Below, piece after piece: positions 1 through 12,519 of a stretch of DNA of 64,000 nucleotides. Location of the stretch: NCBI GenBank assembly GCA_036583965.1, contig JAZBQD010000014.1, positions 65,998,395 through 66,062,394 of the forward strand. Reading direction: 5' to 3'. The first letter of the stretch is position 1, and every line of letters begins with the position of its first letter. The notes under the pieces are model-generated. The model saw nothing but the letters and a program-made list of their open reading frames with translations. It did no database searches and was not told the origin of the DNA. A program made the translations under genes and the position numbers. The DNA comes from Prunella strophiata. Its lineage: Eukaryota; Chordata; Aves; Passeriformes; Prunellidae.

Positions 1-1017
1 AATTTGTTTTCCTACTATTTTGCAGAACAATTTACTGGGCTCATTTGGTTTAGCCTCTGTTTTGGCTCCTTCTGGTCCCTTTGCTACAGGGATACTCAGC
101 CCTGCAGTTCTTGCCCATGAGGATGCTCTCCCTGCACAGTTTGGGGTTCTCTGGGTGTCAGGTGTGTGCTGCAAGTCCTGACTGCCATAAAGGGACACCA
201 CAGCAGATAAAAGCAAGCTACAAAGGAATATCCCACTAGGGAAAACCTCCTTCTCCCTGGTTTTAGCTGTGGTTTTCAGCCCATCACCACAGAGCCCCTG
301 GAGGTCATGGATGCAATCTTAGGTGCCTGTAAGGGGTGACCAAGGCAAGCAGCACCAATTTCTCATCTGAGCTACTGCACTTCTGCTGGAAAAGCTTCTG
401 AGACTGAGAAAGGCTGAAAGCCACTGTCACCCTGATTTTTTAAGTTTCTCTAAAGCCTTCTGATGTTTATATTCTTATACAAAACATTCTCACACACTTT
501 TTGTAAATGACTTATTGTTTTGCATTCCTCTGTAGGGGAAGAGCAACTTGATGGACTGTTGGGTTGTCCAGTGGCATTGAGGAGGTGGCACTGTCACCCT
601 CCAATGACACTGGGATTTCAGAAAACTATAAATGGAGTCAGAATTCAATAAACTTCCTCTTTTTGCTCTCTCACACCTTACAAAGAGCTGCTGTCCATGT
701 CATGTTGTTTGTGTCCTACAACAACAAGCCACTATTTCCCCATGATTTACAGCAGCCTCTTCCAGCCTGAATCTCTGAGTGACACACTCACTGAGCCTCC
801 TCCCTTTCTCCACACTCCCTCCAGCCTCGAGGTGGGTGGTGAGGAGGCTTCCTGCTGCCCAGGGAGAGCCCTGCAGTGGGCACAGAGCAGCAGGGAGGAG
901 CTGCTGCCCAGGGAGGACCTTGTGCAGTCAGGAGTCCTTGCTGAAGGAGCCTCAGCAGCAGCAGCAGCCCAGGATGCTGCTCCCAGGCTCCAGAGGTTCC
1001 CAGCAGCTGGTTAATGC
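1..1017. other. Intergenic DNA, no gene seen
   Basis: Left edge of the window. No exon with splice sites or recognisable protein homology was found. Short open frames near 700-1014 lie in GC-richer, Ser/Pro/Gln-rich sequence that includes a short CAG run (about 950-967), and do not resemble a protein family. In the human arrangement CAMK1D lies beyond CDC123 on this side, but none of its exons is visible here. Confidence 0.6.
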
Positions 1018-1555
1018 TGTTAAGAAAAATGAATCCACAAACATCAGAGGTTTATGTCCAAACAGGAGACAGAGGAGTCCTTTTACTTTATTCAAATAAA
1101 GGGAGAGGCCATGGGGCATTCCCCTGGGGTCTCTCCAGTTTTTGGAGGACACAGCCTCCTTTTTATCCCAATTTCCCAGCTGTATTTCCCTCTCTCTTCC
1201 CCACTGGCTGAGGTACTTGAGAGGTACAGACTTCCCAAAACACCTGATACCAGAGATTTCCCTCTAATGTATAACCCTCTCTTTTAATTTTTAATTCTTA
1301 CAGAATTTAGGGATTCTCTTTCCTATTGTTTCTTTCATCTTACAATGTCTAATTTCATGTATCAGCAAACCTAGAGTTTATTTGTAAAAGCAAATATCTC
1401 TTCCCATTCATCAATCAGTGGAATCCTTCCCATTGTTTTGTTTATCTCCCAGTGCTAACTATATCTACCAGCAGACCCACAGCTTAGTTTGTAAAGGACA
1501 ACTCCACTATTCCTCTCAATGCCATTCCAAACAGAAACCTGCTTCTCCAGCCACA
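1018..1555 (-). mobile_element. Solo LTR of an endogenous retrovirus (probable)
   Basis: Read on the minus strand, this 538-bp block starts TGTGG and ends AACA. It has a TATA-like box (GGATAAAAAGG, about 1161-1171) followed by AATAAA (1087-1092), the order expected for U3-R-U5. The flanking pentamers match at four of five positions (AATGC at 1013-1017, AATGT at 1556-1560), compatible with an aged 5-bp target duplication of ERVL or gammaretroviral type. No internal viral genes are present, so it would be a solo LTR. Boundaries are inferred from the TG...CA ends and the near-duplication. Confidence 0.55.
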
Positions 1556-2179
1556 AATGTCAGACACCAGACTGATGCTTACACGTGGCAGTTGCAGGTG
1601 TCTGGAACAACTCAGGTTAATTAATTTCAGGGTTGAGTCCTGTTTTTTCCCCTATATTGAATTTAAAGAAGGCTTTGCAGCCATGAAGTCAATACAGCCC
1701 TGATCTCCTGACACATGAAAGCTGTAGGCTGAATAAATTATTAGCACCCTCAATAATGAAGAACACTTCAATATTTAGGACTAATGCAGATTTCCTACTG
1801 AAAAAAAATTTAAAATATGTGAACAGCATTTGCAGCCATGTGCTCAAGGTAGTAATTAAGGAGAATTATCTTTGCAATATGTATTAAAACAACATAATTA
1901 AAGATTATGTGTCCATATTAAAGAGAAGCAGATAATCTTTTGCTTAGGAAATTAACAGCAACTGCAGTAACTCCATACCTGGAAGAATCTCAGGCTGAAT
2001 AAGGAAAATGGGAACCAGATGCCCAAATATTGCACACCAGTCTCTGTTCTCCAGCTTGAGATCCCAGTGTGGAGCAAACTCCATCCTTGGGCACTGCTCC
2101 AATTTCCTCCTCGAATGCACATGGCAGAGGCTGTGTGCAGTGAGGGTCTCAGATGTTCGTGGATTTATGAAAAAAATTC

Positions 2180-2223
2180 TATTTTAGGAAAAAGGTCTAT
2201 GAAAAACCCTTTTTCCTAAAATA
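2180..2223. repeat. Perfect 16-bp inverted repeat (hairpin)
   Basis: Arm 2180-2195 (TATTTTAGGAAAAAGG) is the exact reverse complement of 2208-2223, separated by a 12-nt loop. No transposase or gene is associated with it. Confidence 0.85.
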
Positions 2224-2263
2224 CCAGGAGAAATGCTGAGCATGATCTGAGGAGCCAGATGTG

Positions 2264-2287
2264 AAAAAAAAAAAAAAAAAAAAAAAA
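2264..2287. repeat. Poly-A run, 24 nt
   Basis: An uninterrupted run of about 24 A residues after GTG. It could be a retroposon tail, but no body upstream was recognised. Confidence 0.9.
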
Positions 2288-3344
2288 GTGGTTCTGGTAC
2301 TGATTGCCAAGGTATTTAAGGTGTGGAATATTTTATTTAGAAATCCATGATGCTTCTCTAATGGCTTAGCTGGTAAATAAATCACAGGCACTGGAAGGAG
2401 CCATCAATCACTGCTTAGGGCTAGACAGGCCTGACTGGTGAAAAAGCAGCAATTAGCACTCATTAACACTTATTTCCAAGTCTTCTCCACGGAAAAGGGT
2501 CATCCAAAGCAAATTAAAAAGTGTCCGGGGTGTCGAAGTTCTTTGACAGTTTAATGTTTCTGACTCAAACTCATTTGCAGTTTACCTGCAAGGTAGCAGA
2601 ATGCAGGCAGGGCTTGTGCAGACTTGGGTTTGGGGGTTAATTTCTATAATGACTCATGAAAGAAATTTGTGCTGAAGGTGTTCCTGCCCTCAGGGCATGT
2701 ACAATACACATTCCTCATGGATTCATTACCCACTGCTACAGAAACCACTCACTGCTGCAGCTTTTCCTTCAGGAAAGGGCTTTCAGAGTATCTCTCTCCA
2801 TGGAGCTGCCTGCTGTCATGATATTTAAAATGTTCAAGAAAGCTCTTGATCGAATTAGGTTAAAAATGGAGATCCATGATGTATGATTCCATCACACTTT
2901 TTTGTTGTTGTTCCTTTCTGGGGGTATTCACACTCCAAAGAGCACCAGATCCCAGAGGGCAAACACTTTGAGACAGAGGCCTTCCAGCACCACCCTCTAG
3001 GTGCAAAATCCCATTCTGCATCTCCTTTTCAGAAGATCTGCTACCCCTTTCCCAGGTGTATGTGAGCACAAAGGATACCAGATGAGCTTTCTTCCCCTTG
3101 CTGTGAGATGAGAGAGACAAACCTGTCTCCAGGCGCTCAGAATCTGTCACCAAGCCCACCGGGTCTCTTTGCAGCTCAGTGATGCCAATCAAGTGGTTTC
3201 TATGAGAGACAAACTGCTATTCCTGGACTCTGGCTGACTTCTTGCTGTGGATCATTGTCTCCTGGAGAAGGGAGAAAACCCAAATCCAAACCCAGGGCTG
3301 GAGCTGAATTTCTTTTCCCCTTCAGCCCTGTGTGCTGAGAAGGG

Positions 3345-3350
3345 CTGAAC
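3345..3350. repeat. Target-site duplication, left copy (CTGAAC)
   Basis: CTGAAC directly precedes the LTR at 3351-3974 and recurs exactly at 3975-3980. A 6-bp duplication is typical of class II (ERVK, alpha/beta-like) retroviral integration. Confidence 0.85.
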
Positions 3351-3974
3351 TGTCCTGGGTCTCTCAGGAGCTGGAGATGACCCTGATCTGTTTGAGAGTC
3401 TCTGTGTCCCAGCCTGAGAACCAAAGAAGGAGTCAGGAGCTTCTTGTGCAGTTTTCAAGGTTGTTTATTTTTCCTTATCTAACAAATTCTTTCCCTGGCC
3501 AGCCCAGGTCTGTTCAGCAGGTCAGTCTGAGGCACACTGCCCACCTCTGGGGCGGTGTTATCTTTTTATACTAAAAACTACCTGTACATTATTTACAGTT
3601 ATTTTCCAATACCTATCACCTGTGTCACACAGTCCAACTCTACTCTAAACCAATCCAAAAGTGCCACCATCACCCAGAAGATGGAGGCTGTGAAGAAGGA
3701 GAAAGAAGGACAGAACACGCCCAAATTCCTCCATCTTGACCCCAAGCCCTCATTCTAAAAAACCCCAAAATTCTACTTTTTCACCTTGTGATAAACTAAT
3801 TCTTACTCTACTTAATTTTTGTGGCTTGCAAGTTTTCATATAAGGTTGGTAATTTTTTCCATGGCTCAAGAATCAAAGGCACAGGGGTCTTGGGCTCTGT
3901 GCCAAGGCCTCTGAGCCCCCTGCCAGGGGCTGGAGCCATCCAGGGCAGCCAGAGGGATGTCCTGGGTTCTGACA
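3351..3974 (-). mobile_element. Solo LTR, ERVK-like, copy A (6-bp duplication)
   Basis: A 624-bp element with ends TGTC and GACA (a 4-bp terminal inverted repeat), bounded by an exact 6-bp duplication, CTGAAC. On the minus strand a TATA box (TATAAAAAGA, 3561-3570) is followed about 95 nt later by AATAAA (3464-3469), so U3-R-U5 reads leftwards. Nothing viral lies beside it: only one LTR remains, as after recombination between the two LTRs of a provirus. A close relative in the same orientation lies at 32916-33540 within CDC123. Open frames inside it are non-coding. Confidence 0.9.
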
Positions 3975-3980
3975 CTGAAC
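3975..3980. repeat. Target-site duplication, right copy (CTGAAC)
   Basis: Exact match to 3345-3350 on the other side of the LTR. Confidence 0.85.
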
Positions 3981-5359
3981 CTTCACATCCCCAAAAGAGA
4001 TAGGAAAGCACTGAGGGCTTCCACCTGGAATCAGTGAAATCAAGCATGGATAGCACTTTGAAAGGGCATGTGGCATCCCCAGGTGAGATCTGCAGTTTGG
4101 GGAGGGTTGTCTCACTGGATGAAGCAGAAATTTTCACACCACATGGAAAGTGAGGGAATAGGACGAGTAAGGATCTCAAGTAAGACTGAGCATAATCAGC
4201 ATTATTCCTGCAAATTCCCCAGACTCTCTTTGTAGCTTGCCTTAGGGCTGGGATTATTTTCTCCTCTGAGGGCTCTCACTGCTCATCTTTGCTATGTATT
4301 GGCTGATTTCTTTTAGGAACAGCACAGAGCTCAGCACCTTTTCCCACACTGAAAGTCCAATTTTACCTTTTCTAATGAATCACATTTTCTTGTGATAACA
4401 ATGAACCCTCCCATGAGCAAAAATCTCACAGAGCAGAGTCCTTCCTGACCCTGGGCCCAGGGCACAGGTGGCAGGAGCATGCTGAAAGAGCAGCAGGCAG
4501 TAATTAGCCATAAACATCCATTCAAGTGCCTAAGCAGTCCTGGATGGGAAGAAACATGAATTTGTGGAACTGGAGGCAGCTCTTAGTACATTCCTGACCC
4601 CAAAACAGGACACAAGGGACACCTTGCTGTCACAGAAGCAGCAGGCAATAACCTGGAAAACACAGCCAGAGAAAGCAGGTTTGCCCCTTTCTACCCTGCA
4701 CAGGCCTCCAAAGATGGTATCACAGGCCAAGTTGTTCCTTCTGGGATTAGAGCCTGATCCAGTGCAGTTAGAAAAACATGTTTCATGATTACAGTCGTTT
4801 TTTCTAAGCAATTTGAGTTCAAAGTTGTCCACCATTTCTAGGGTGCTCCTTGGAGAAATGTCTGACACTGCAGCATCCCTCCTATGAGGAAAGGCAGAGA
4901 GCTGGGAGGGATCCATGTACAGAAGAGAAACCTCAGGGGGATCTTATGAATCTGCACAACTATGGAAAGTGAAATATGAGTCAACAATGTGTTCTGGCAG
5001 GCAGGAGGGCCACCCATGTCCTGGGATACATCAAGCACAGCATCACCAAAAATATGTCCTGGTTGTGAAAGACAGGTATCTGCAGCAAAAGCTGGAATCT
5101 CCCTTTAAATAGAGAATGTAAATCCCCTCCCTCAGATTATTATAATTTTGCAATTTAGGGGCTTTCAGGCAAAGATTTGGGAATAGAAATAACAGTTCTT
5201 TGCTAGGAATATTAAAAATACAAATGTAATAGTACAGAAAAACAACCAAAACAAAACAAACAGCAACCCTAGAAAAACCCTGACAGAGTCAGGGATGTGA
5301 CCCTGTTGGTCAGGGTGTTAAAAGCAGTCCAGATGAATCCTCCTGGAGTAACAGATGCA
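3981..5359. other. Intergenic DNA, nothing recognised
   Basis: No exon, RNA gene or repeat family was recognised. The open frames here are short and unlike known proteins. Confidence 0.5.
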
Positions 5360-5997
5360 GTTACTGTGGAGTAGAGATGGTCCTGTAGAAAGTCCAGTTG
5401 TGGTGAGATGGGTCCAGTCTTCCTCCAGGAATGCAGTGGAAAACCAGGGGATTGTCCTGCTCTGCTCTGAACTGGGGCAGCCTCACTTCAAGTCCTGGGG
5501 GCAGTTTTGGGCACCACAATGTAAGAAGAACATCAAACTATTCAAATGTGTGCAGGGGAGGGTGACCAAGATGGTGAAAGGTCTCAAGGGCAAGACTTAT
5601 GAGGAGCAGCTGAGGTCACTTGGTTTGTTCAGCCTGGAGGGGACTGAGGAGAGACCTCATGGTCTGCACCTCTCTCAGGGAGGGAGGTGGGTGTGCTGGT
5701 CTCCCCTCTGTGGTGACCAGCAGCAGGACATGAGGCAATGGAAAGGAGCAATGGAAAGTTCAGCTGTGCAGTCTGAACTCTGGGAGAAGGTTCTTCACTG
5801 AGCAGGTGGCTGGGCACTGGAAGAGGCTCCCTGGGGAAGTGGTCACAGCACCAAGCCTGACAGCATTCAAGGAGGGTCTGCATGATGCCCTCAGTCACAC
5901 AGCTTGGCTTTAGGTAGTCCTGTGAGGAGCAGGGAGCCAGACTCAATGATCCTTGTGAATCCTTTCTAACTGGAATAATTCTGTGATTCTTTATTCA
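5360..5997 (+). mobile_element. CR1 LINE 3' fragment (+)
   Basis: This is the 3' part of a CR1 retroposon. It carries the characteristic run about scoring along a joined pair of lines: GGGTGACCAAGATGGTGAAA near 5560, then a segment reading 'ttcagcctggagggg', and it ends in the CR1-type tail ATTCTGTGATTCT near 5985-5997. The 148-codon open frame inside it is CR1 debris, broken relative to a functional reverse transcriptase, and is not a gene. Confidence 0.9.
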
Positions 5998-7224
5998 CTC
6001 TTGGCCTCTCTCCAATGACCGATGTATTTCTTGCAACATTGTGCCTAAAGTGACACATCTCACTGCACCATCCTCTCATCAAAGGAAATAATCTCTCATT
6101 TTTTCCATCCCTCTCTCCTGCTAGCCCAGAATGACACCTGCCTTTATCCTCCCCCAACAGCTTATTATCACCTTGCATTTAATGGTCTCTGCTGTAACTT
6201 ATCTACTCCCACTGCACTGCTGCTCTGCCAGCTCTCACCCATTTATACTCCACTGTCTGATTTCTCCTCCTAACTACAGCTCTTTGCACTCGCCTTTATC
6301 AAATTTCTCCTCGTTATTTCAGGCCATTTTTCCTGTGTATTATGGCCATTTCAGATTCTGATACAAACCTCCAAAGTGCCTGAGTGTATTCTCAAGTCAC
6401 TGCCAACCATGGATTTTTATACAGGCTATTTATTTCAGCGCTCCAGCCATTAACAAAGATACAGAAAAATACAGACCCTGAAATAAAATGTATAGTGGTC
6501 TCACAATGTCCTCTCTGGCTTTATACCAATAGCTATTCCAAGTGCAATTTTTCTGCTAAATTGTGTTAATTTGCTTCATTTCTTCTTTTCCTTGAAAAAG
6601 AAGAGTATAGTGAGGCAAAGAAAACATTAACAGCATCAGTTTTCTCTGAATCATCTGTCATTTTTTCCCCATCCACTCATTTTTTCACACTTAATCATGT
6701 GCCTTTCCTTCAGATTTCCGCAGTTTTCATTTTGATTGATCCTTACAAGCCCTTGCTGTGCCATTTTCCCTTCACATTAGGACAGCTGCTGATGGGCCAT
6801 TAAAAAAGCACCTCTCCTCAGTTATCCCACCCACCTCTCCCAAATGGATCCAGGAATCAACACCTACACTCACCAAAACTGCCTTCTGAGGTGCCTTACT
6901 CTGCTTCTCTCATCTCCCTGCTGTCTCCAGAGCACCAAATGCCAACTCCACGGCCACTTCCACCTGAATCACTTCTGACTTTTAAAGTTTTAAGCTTCAA
7001 ATAAGCCTGACTGCAACCCAGAACAGTTAACTCCAGAATAACAACACCCTGTGCCTTCTGAAATACAAACAGTCCTCTGGAAAAAATTCTATTAACTCTC
7101 TGTCTTTTCAAGTCTTCCCATGTTAGGCACTTTCCCAACAGATTTTCAAGTCTTGTTTGGAATTCTGGTGGATGAAAAATTAAGCATAAGCCAGCCACAT
7201 GCATTTCCAGCCCAGAAAGCCAAA
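5998..7224. other. Intergenic DNA, nothing recognised
   Basis: Pyrimidine-rich and AT-rich sequence without recognisable genes or repeats. Confidence 0.5.
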
Positions 7225-7718
7225 CATGTTCTGGGCTGTGTCCCCAGCACCTGTGGGCAGCAGGTCAGGGCAGGGGGTTCTGTCCCTCTGCTCTGCTCTG
7301 GTGAGACCCCACCTGCAGCTCTGCACCCACCTCTGGGACTTGCTGGAGCAAATCCAGAGGAAGGTCACAAAAATGATCCCATGGCTGGAACACCCATCCT
7401 TGGAGGAAAGGCTGAGGGAGGTGGGGAAAGCTGGGAAAAGCTCTAGGTAGACCATATTGCAGCCTTTCAGCACTTAAAAGGAGCTTATAGTAAACATAGA
7501 CTTTTACCAGGGGCTGTAGTGACAGGACAAAGGGCACCAGCTTTAAACTGAAAGAGGATCAGTCTAGACTGACATTAAGGAAAAAATTTTTCATGATGAA
7601 GTTGGTGAGACACAGGAACAGGGTGCCCAGAGAAGTTGTGGTTGCCCCATTCCTGGACGCATTTGAGGACTAGAGGACACTGAACAGTCCTTTCCAACCC
7701 AAACCATTCTGTGATTCC
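7225..7718 (+). mobile_element. CR1 LINE 3' fragment (+)
   Basis: A diverged CR1 3' segment. It includes the CR1-typical phrases around 7340-7400 (aatccagaggaaggtcac) and 7610-7650 (gtgcccagagaagttgtgg), and a 3' end reading CCATTCTGTGATTCCC near 7705-7720. Open frames in both directions are shadows of the repeat. Confidence 0.88.
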
Positions 7719-10700
7719 CAAGCTTTGGAAATACACTCTTGGAGCTCAGCATAGTGCCCCCAGCCTTTCCTGAGCAACAGGCAGGTCTGTGATCCAGTGC
7801 TGCTGTTTGTCTCCAGAGTCACTGAAATGCACATCAATCATTTCTGACACATCCTGACGCTGAGCTCCTCCTGTGTATTCCTCACACTGGTGTACAGACG
7901 TTTTAGCTTCACATGTTCATTCTCTCTCCTGGATATTACAGTCCCAGCTCCTATGAATAATTCATTTACATCAATGAAGTGCTACAATCTGTCAGGACAC
8001 AGTTTTATAGCAGAAGCCAAGACAGAACCCAAAATTTCAAGCCCCTCCACCAGCTGGATTTGAGCCCTAAAGACTAGAAATAAGAATGGGTTATTCTTTC
8101 TCTTTTGGACAGGAATGCTGTTTAGGAGCCACAAACCTCTCCTGGAAGCTCAGCTGTAACTAGCAACCTTCCCTGAAGAAAGGCCCTGAGCAGTCAGTGT
8201 TTATGACCAACCAACCTTTCCCTACAAGCTGCCAAAGCACATCCTTGGCAGAGCCTGGCCAGCTGTTCAGAGGGCCTTAGATAAATCACAACACTATTGA
8301 TACCCAGGTAGGATACTCATTACAGCAATGCAGCAGCATGCCTCCCTTCCTCAGTCTGCCCTCCTCAAAAGGAAGAACCCAAAACCAGACTTACTGCAGT
8401 TCCAATGTCATTATTATTACAAAATCCTGTAATCACACAAAATTGCTTAAGGGCTCTGTATCTTTCAGAAAGCTTCAAGATTACACAAAATATAGCAGTT
8501 ATGGCAACAAGTCTTATTTTAGCTCTGTATAATGTCAGGATGACCACAAGTTGGAGATTTTCTCTTCACAGAGGTCATCAAATTCAAATAGTTAATTCAA
8601 CATCCAGACAAGCTTTTGCTAAGGTAGATTTATTAAGCCTCTAAGTATCAGTGTTACCAAATGTCCCTCATGAATCAAAGGCACCATGGTCTGCTTCTGT
8701 GTTACACTTCAGGTCCATCTTCTCTTGGCCAAAAATATGTATTTTAGCTCAGTATTATTTCTTGAACTAATATACAAAATGTAACAAGTGCCCAAATACA
8801 ATCAGAATTGATACTTCTGGCCTCTAAGGTTGAAATCAATTACCAGTTGCCTAGCTGATTTGCCTGTTTATGCTCACTGCCAAACACCCTGTGCTCCTCT
8901 CTGGCTCTTTGACACTTCACACTTGGAACAGTTTGTGAAAGCTGAACTCAGCCATGCCCAAAGGTACAGAAGGATTTTTACAAAGGTTGTGCCATGCTGT
9001 TACCCATCTCCACAGTGCCACTGATCTGTTTTGGGGTCCTTTCACCTGCAAGCCTGAAACCAGGAGTGTCTGAGAGTCTCTGTTGGTGAAATGAGCACCT
9101 GAACTGCATCTCACAGGGTACCTTTCTCTCATCCTGGACATGAGCAGCAGGTGAGTGTGTAACAGTGAGACAGATGAGATTTCTAGCTAAGGCTGTCAGA
9201 TGCAGTTATGTGGATTTTTACAACCTGTGATCAGCATCCAACAAGTGCTACTGATTTTACTGAGACTTGGACCTGGATATCATTCCCCTGCTTTTAGAGT
9301 TTAAGGGTTTTTTAGGTATTAAAGAGCACCCCTCAAAAACATGCCTTTGTAAAAGGGAGGGAAAAGTGGATAGAGAGAGGGTTTAAAATTCAGATCAGTA
9401 TTATCTATGCTGCTGCTGCTACCAATTCTGATCTTAATATTTATCCAAATAAGAGGCTGAGGGATGAGGAAAGACATGGAGAACACTGCAGAAAGAAGAG
9501 TCAAAAGAGAACAAACAGCATGGACAGTCTGAAGCTCAGAAGGACAGGAGTGTTACTCCAAATCCTGAACTAAGCCAGGACACGTTCACAACTGCTGATG
9601 ATGGGGTTACAGGAATCCTGATCCTCACTATCCATCTGGGAGATTAAACATCACAAGTATTGGCTGTGAAACAAGGAGGACTTTTCCTTGGCACTCCTGG
9701 CAGAGCTGCAGCCCAAGAACTGAGTCTCACTGCTGGAGCCATCAGACACAAGCCAGACTTCTGCAGGGTTTGGCAGGCACAGGATCTGTATAAAATGACT
9801 GCATGCTACCTCCCTCTAAAACTTCTGTTTGTCATCTAGATGAGACTGCAAGCATTTTCACACTGTGTTTTAAGCATATAATTAAGAACATATAGTATAC
9901 AGTTGGCCCTTACTCAGCAAATGGTGATGATATAATTAAATTCCATGAACAAGGACCTGAACAAGTGGAAATTTGTATTTTCAAATTTCTGTGTATGATG
10001 GCTAGAGGCAGAAACTACTTTTATGATGGAATAGAAAAGTGTCATGTACTATTCAGTGTAAAATTGATCTGAAGCATTTTTAATCTACCCACATTAGCTC
10101 CCTCAGCTCCCCAAAGGGAATATGCTGGTTAATTATCCTAGGAGATCAAAAGGACATATAGAGTGAAAATTAAAGATTCCTCTTCTAAAAGAATTTAACA
10201 GCCAAATAAAATTCACTGTCTGGTTAACTGAAGTTGGGGAAAAAAGCAAATTACATCTAAAGTATGTATTTAAACTGTAAGGATATGGTATTTTGGGGGA
10301 TCTGATCCTGTAGATCACATTTTTATATTGGGGATTGTTTCTGTATCAGTTCTGAACATGGGAGCAGTATTTTTGCCCTGCTACCTTTTAAGGTTCTTCA
10401 CTAGGAATGAAGAAGGAAGCCCAAAGGAAGCAGGACAAGTTCCTGCAACTCTAAACTGCAGTTCATTATCAGTGTTGGAAAGCTTGGCTGAGCAGCCCAT
10501 GAATTCAGGCTGGGCATCTGTCAGCATTTCACAGAGGAGTAAAAACTCCAGCCTACCCACCTAAAGGGACACTCCAGAGTGCACAGCAAACTTGGTCCCA
10601 TCACCAAATATATTCTGGTGAACATTCAGCAAAGACAGCTGAGAAAGTGGTAAATTAATTTGTGGAGCCCACATGGAAGACGTGGGAAACAATCTTCCAG

Positions 10701-12420
10701 CTTTAAGCTAGGACTTTGCTTTTAAAGACAATAATCTGTAGTTTAGAAGCATTTATGGATCTATTGGAAGTTCCAGGGCATCATCTGTGTAAAGAAAGTG
10801 TGGTTAGATCATCACAACTAGTTAAGTTATGGCTAGAAACTTATAAAACAAAGAGGAAAGCTTTGGTAATTTTTTATACTTTGAGGTTCCTACCTGATTT
10901 AGAGACATTTATACTCAAATTATCCCTCTAGTAAGGGTGAGAAACACTCATCCAAAATCCTGCAGGATGGCAGGATTAGGTATAGCCCAGCCATGAGTTA
11001 ATGGTAATCTAATTTGAATACAAAAAGCTATTGAGAAGCAGGTTCCAATGCTTCAAATAAAGCTTCAATTCAGGGCAGACCTGTTCTGACTCCAGGAGCT
11101 TTTATCTGTGATGTTTCATCAGTGTGTGGATTCTTCATCTGCATAATCTTTAGTTTGAGTAAGTTTTCATTCAAAAGTGAAGCTAAATAAAGACATTAGG
11201 TAATAATTTAACAACTTAGCTCAGATTTAACATCCAAGAACAGATTGTAACCAAGCACCATTCCAATCTGACAGCAAAAGCAAGGCAAAGAAACACAAAC
11301 AGCTTTATACACACACACACAGAGTATCACATAACTGGTTTGAAATAGGAACCAGTTTCCAGGGGTTATGAGCTTCTTCAAATGTCTTTTTGTTTCAATG
11401 GCAACTCTGCACACTGTTAATAAATTATTGATGCCATACAAACACCTATATCCAAAAGTCAGCTGGTGATTCACCTAAAACTGTCCTCCCCCACCTCCCA
11501 AACAACAGCAATTGGTAACAAGAGCTTCTGTTTGCCCAGATTTAGCCAAGCTTCCCTTTATACAAAAAACATGAAGTACCAAATGAATACAGAATTTTAA
11601 GAGCTGAAAGAATAATTGTTTTCGTAAGAAACTCAGAGATGTGACACAAAAGAAACAAGACTGAGTCTGCATATCAAATTATAGGTTGATGTTAATTATG
11701 TAGATTAAAGTCACAGATTATGTCTAGTATGTAATCATGTTAAAAAAAAACAGGTTTCAAGAAAGCTTTACTATGAAAATGAAATTAAATTTGGTGAAGT
11801 TAAATGAATTTCATTACTTTAGCGACTGTGAAAATATTACTTTAGTTTAAATGCATTCAGAATTTCAAATTCCAAATAAGTAAAATCTTCAAACTAAGTA
11901 GTTTACTACAGCTATAGTTGTTCTCTGAAATGAAATATTAGCCCTTGTAACAAAGAAAAAAAATCCCTTCTCCATTTTTTAATTGTTTTTTTTTTACATA
12001 AAGGATGAGAAGTGCTCCCAAAACAAAATCAATTTACAATTTTAAAACGTTACTACAGATAAAAATGAACATTCCTTTTTCTTTGTGACTACATATTAAG
12101 CAAGACAGTGCCTAAGTTCAGAGAATGCTCCACGTTTTTACTGCACAAGCATTAGGTGTTGCCATATTGACACTGGGGAGTCCAAAGGTGTAGCTCAGTG
12201 GCATCAATCTTCACATTATGAGAAATGGAAAGCACTCGTTCAGCTGCTCTCAGGCTGTTGCTCCTTTGCACCTGGAATCCAGTGAGAACTCACCCTGACC
12301 TTTCATGTTTCCCTGAAAAAGCTTCCCTACACTTTTGTATAAACCAACAGACACAGAGGATGAACAGCTCTTCAGGTCTTTCATTGACTATAAAAAGCAG
12401 ATTTTTCTTTAAATCAATAG
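7719..12420. other. Intergenic DNA downstream of CDC123
   Basis: About 4.7 kb with no exon or repeat family recognised, apart from a short AC run near 11311-11321. It may include an extended CDC123 3' UTR at its right end if the proximal poly(A) signal at 12421 is skipped. Confidence 0.5.
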
Positions 12421-12426
12421 TTTAAT
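12421..12426 (-). terminator. Candidate CDC123 poly(A) signal (ATTAAA)
   Basis: TTTAAT on the plus strand is ATTAAA on the minus strand, 67 nt beyond the CDC123 stop codon. It is the first plausible signal after the stop, and ATTAAA is the commonest variant hexamer. No cleavage evidence is available from sequence alone. Confidence 0.5.
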
Positions 12427-12492
12427 AGTTATACTAAATACAGATTTTGCCACATTTCTTGCTTGTAATTCAATGTAATGCTTCTGGGTACC

Positions 12493-12519
12493 TCAGTCAT
12501 CATCTTGCTGATTTCTTTT
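12493..12519 (-). CDS. CDC123: CDC123 exon 13 (terminal, 27 nt)
   Basis: Eight codons plus TGA, giving KRNQQDDD against human KRNQQEDD. The acceptor (TGTTGACAG) is clear, and the exon joins in phase 0 to exon 12, which ends ...DFLKL before GTAAGAAG. It is too short for simple ORF scanning. Confidence 0.93.
   Translation of the reverse strand, partial: KRNQQDDD

Larger units (their letters stand above)
1561..3344. other. Intergenic DNA with one hairpin and one poly-A run
   Basis: No gene recognised. It contains a perfect 16-bp inverted repeat (2180-2223) and a 24-nt A run (2264-2287), both listed separately. The part from 2880 to 3344 is GC-richer but shows no family signature. Confidence 0.5.

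Noticed and set aside
3555..3758. Near-identical small frames at 3555-3758 and 33120-33311 as a duplicated gene
   Set aside because: Both are inside copies of the same LTR.
5355..5801. 148-codon open frame as a gene
   Set aside because: It lies wholly inside a CR1 LINE fragment.
1..12420. CAMK1D exons, expected on this side from human gene order
   Set aside because: No kinase-domain exon was found. In human the gap to CAMK1D is large, so it probably lies outside the window.
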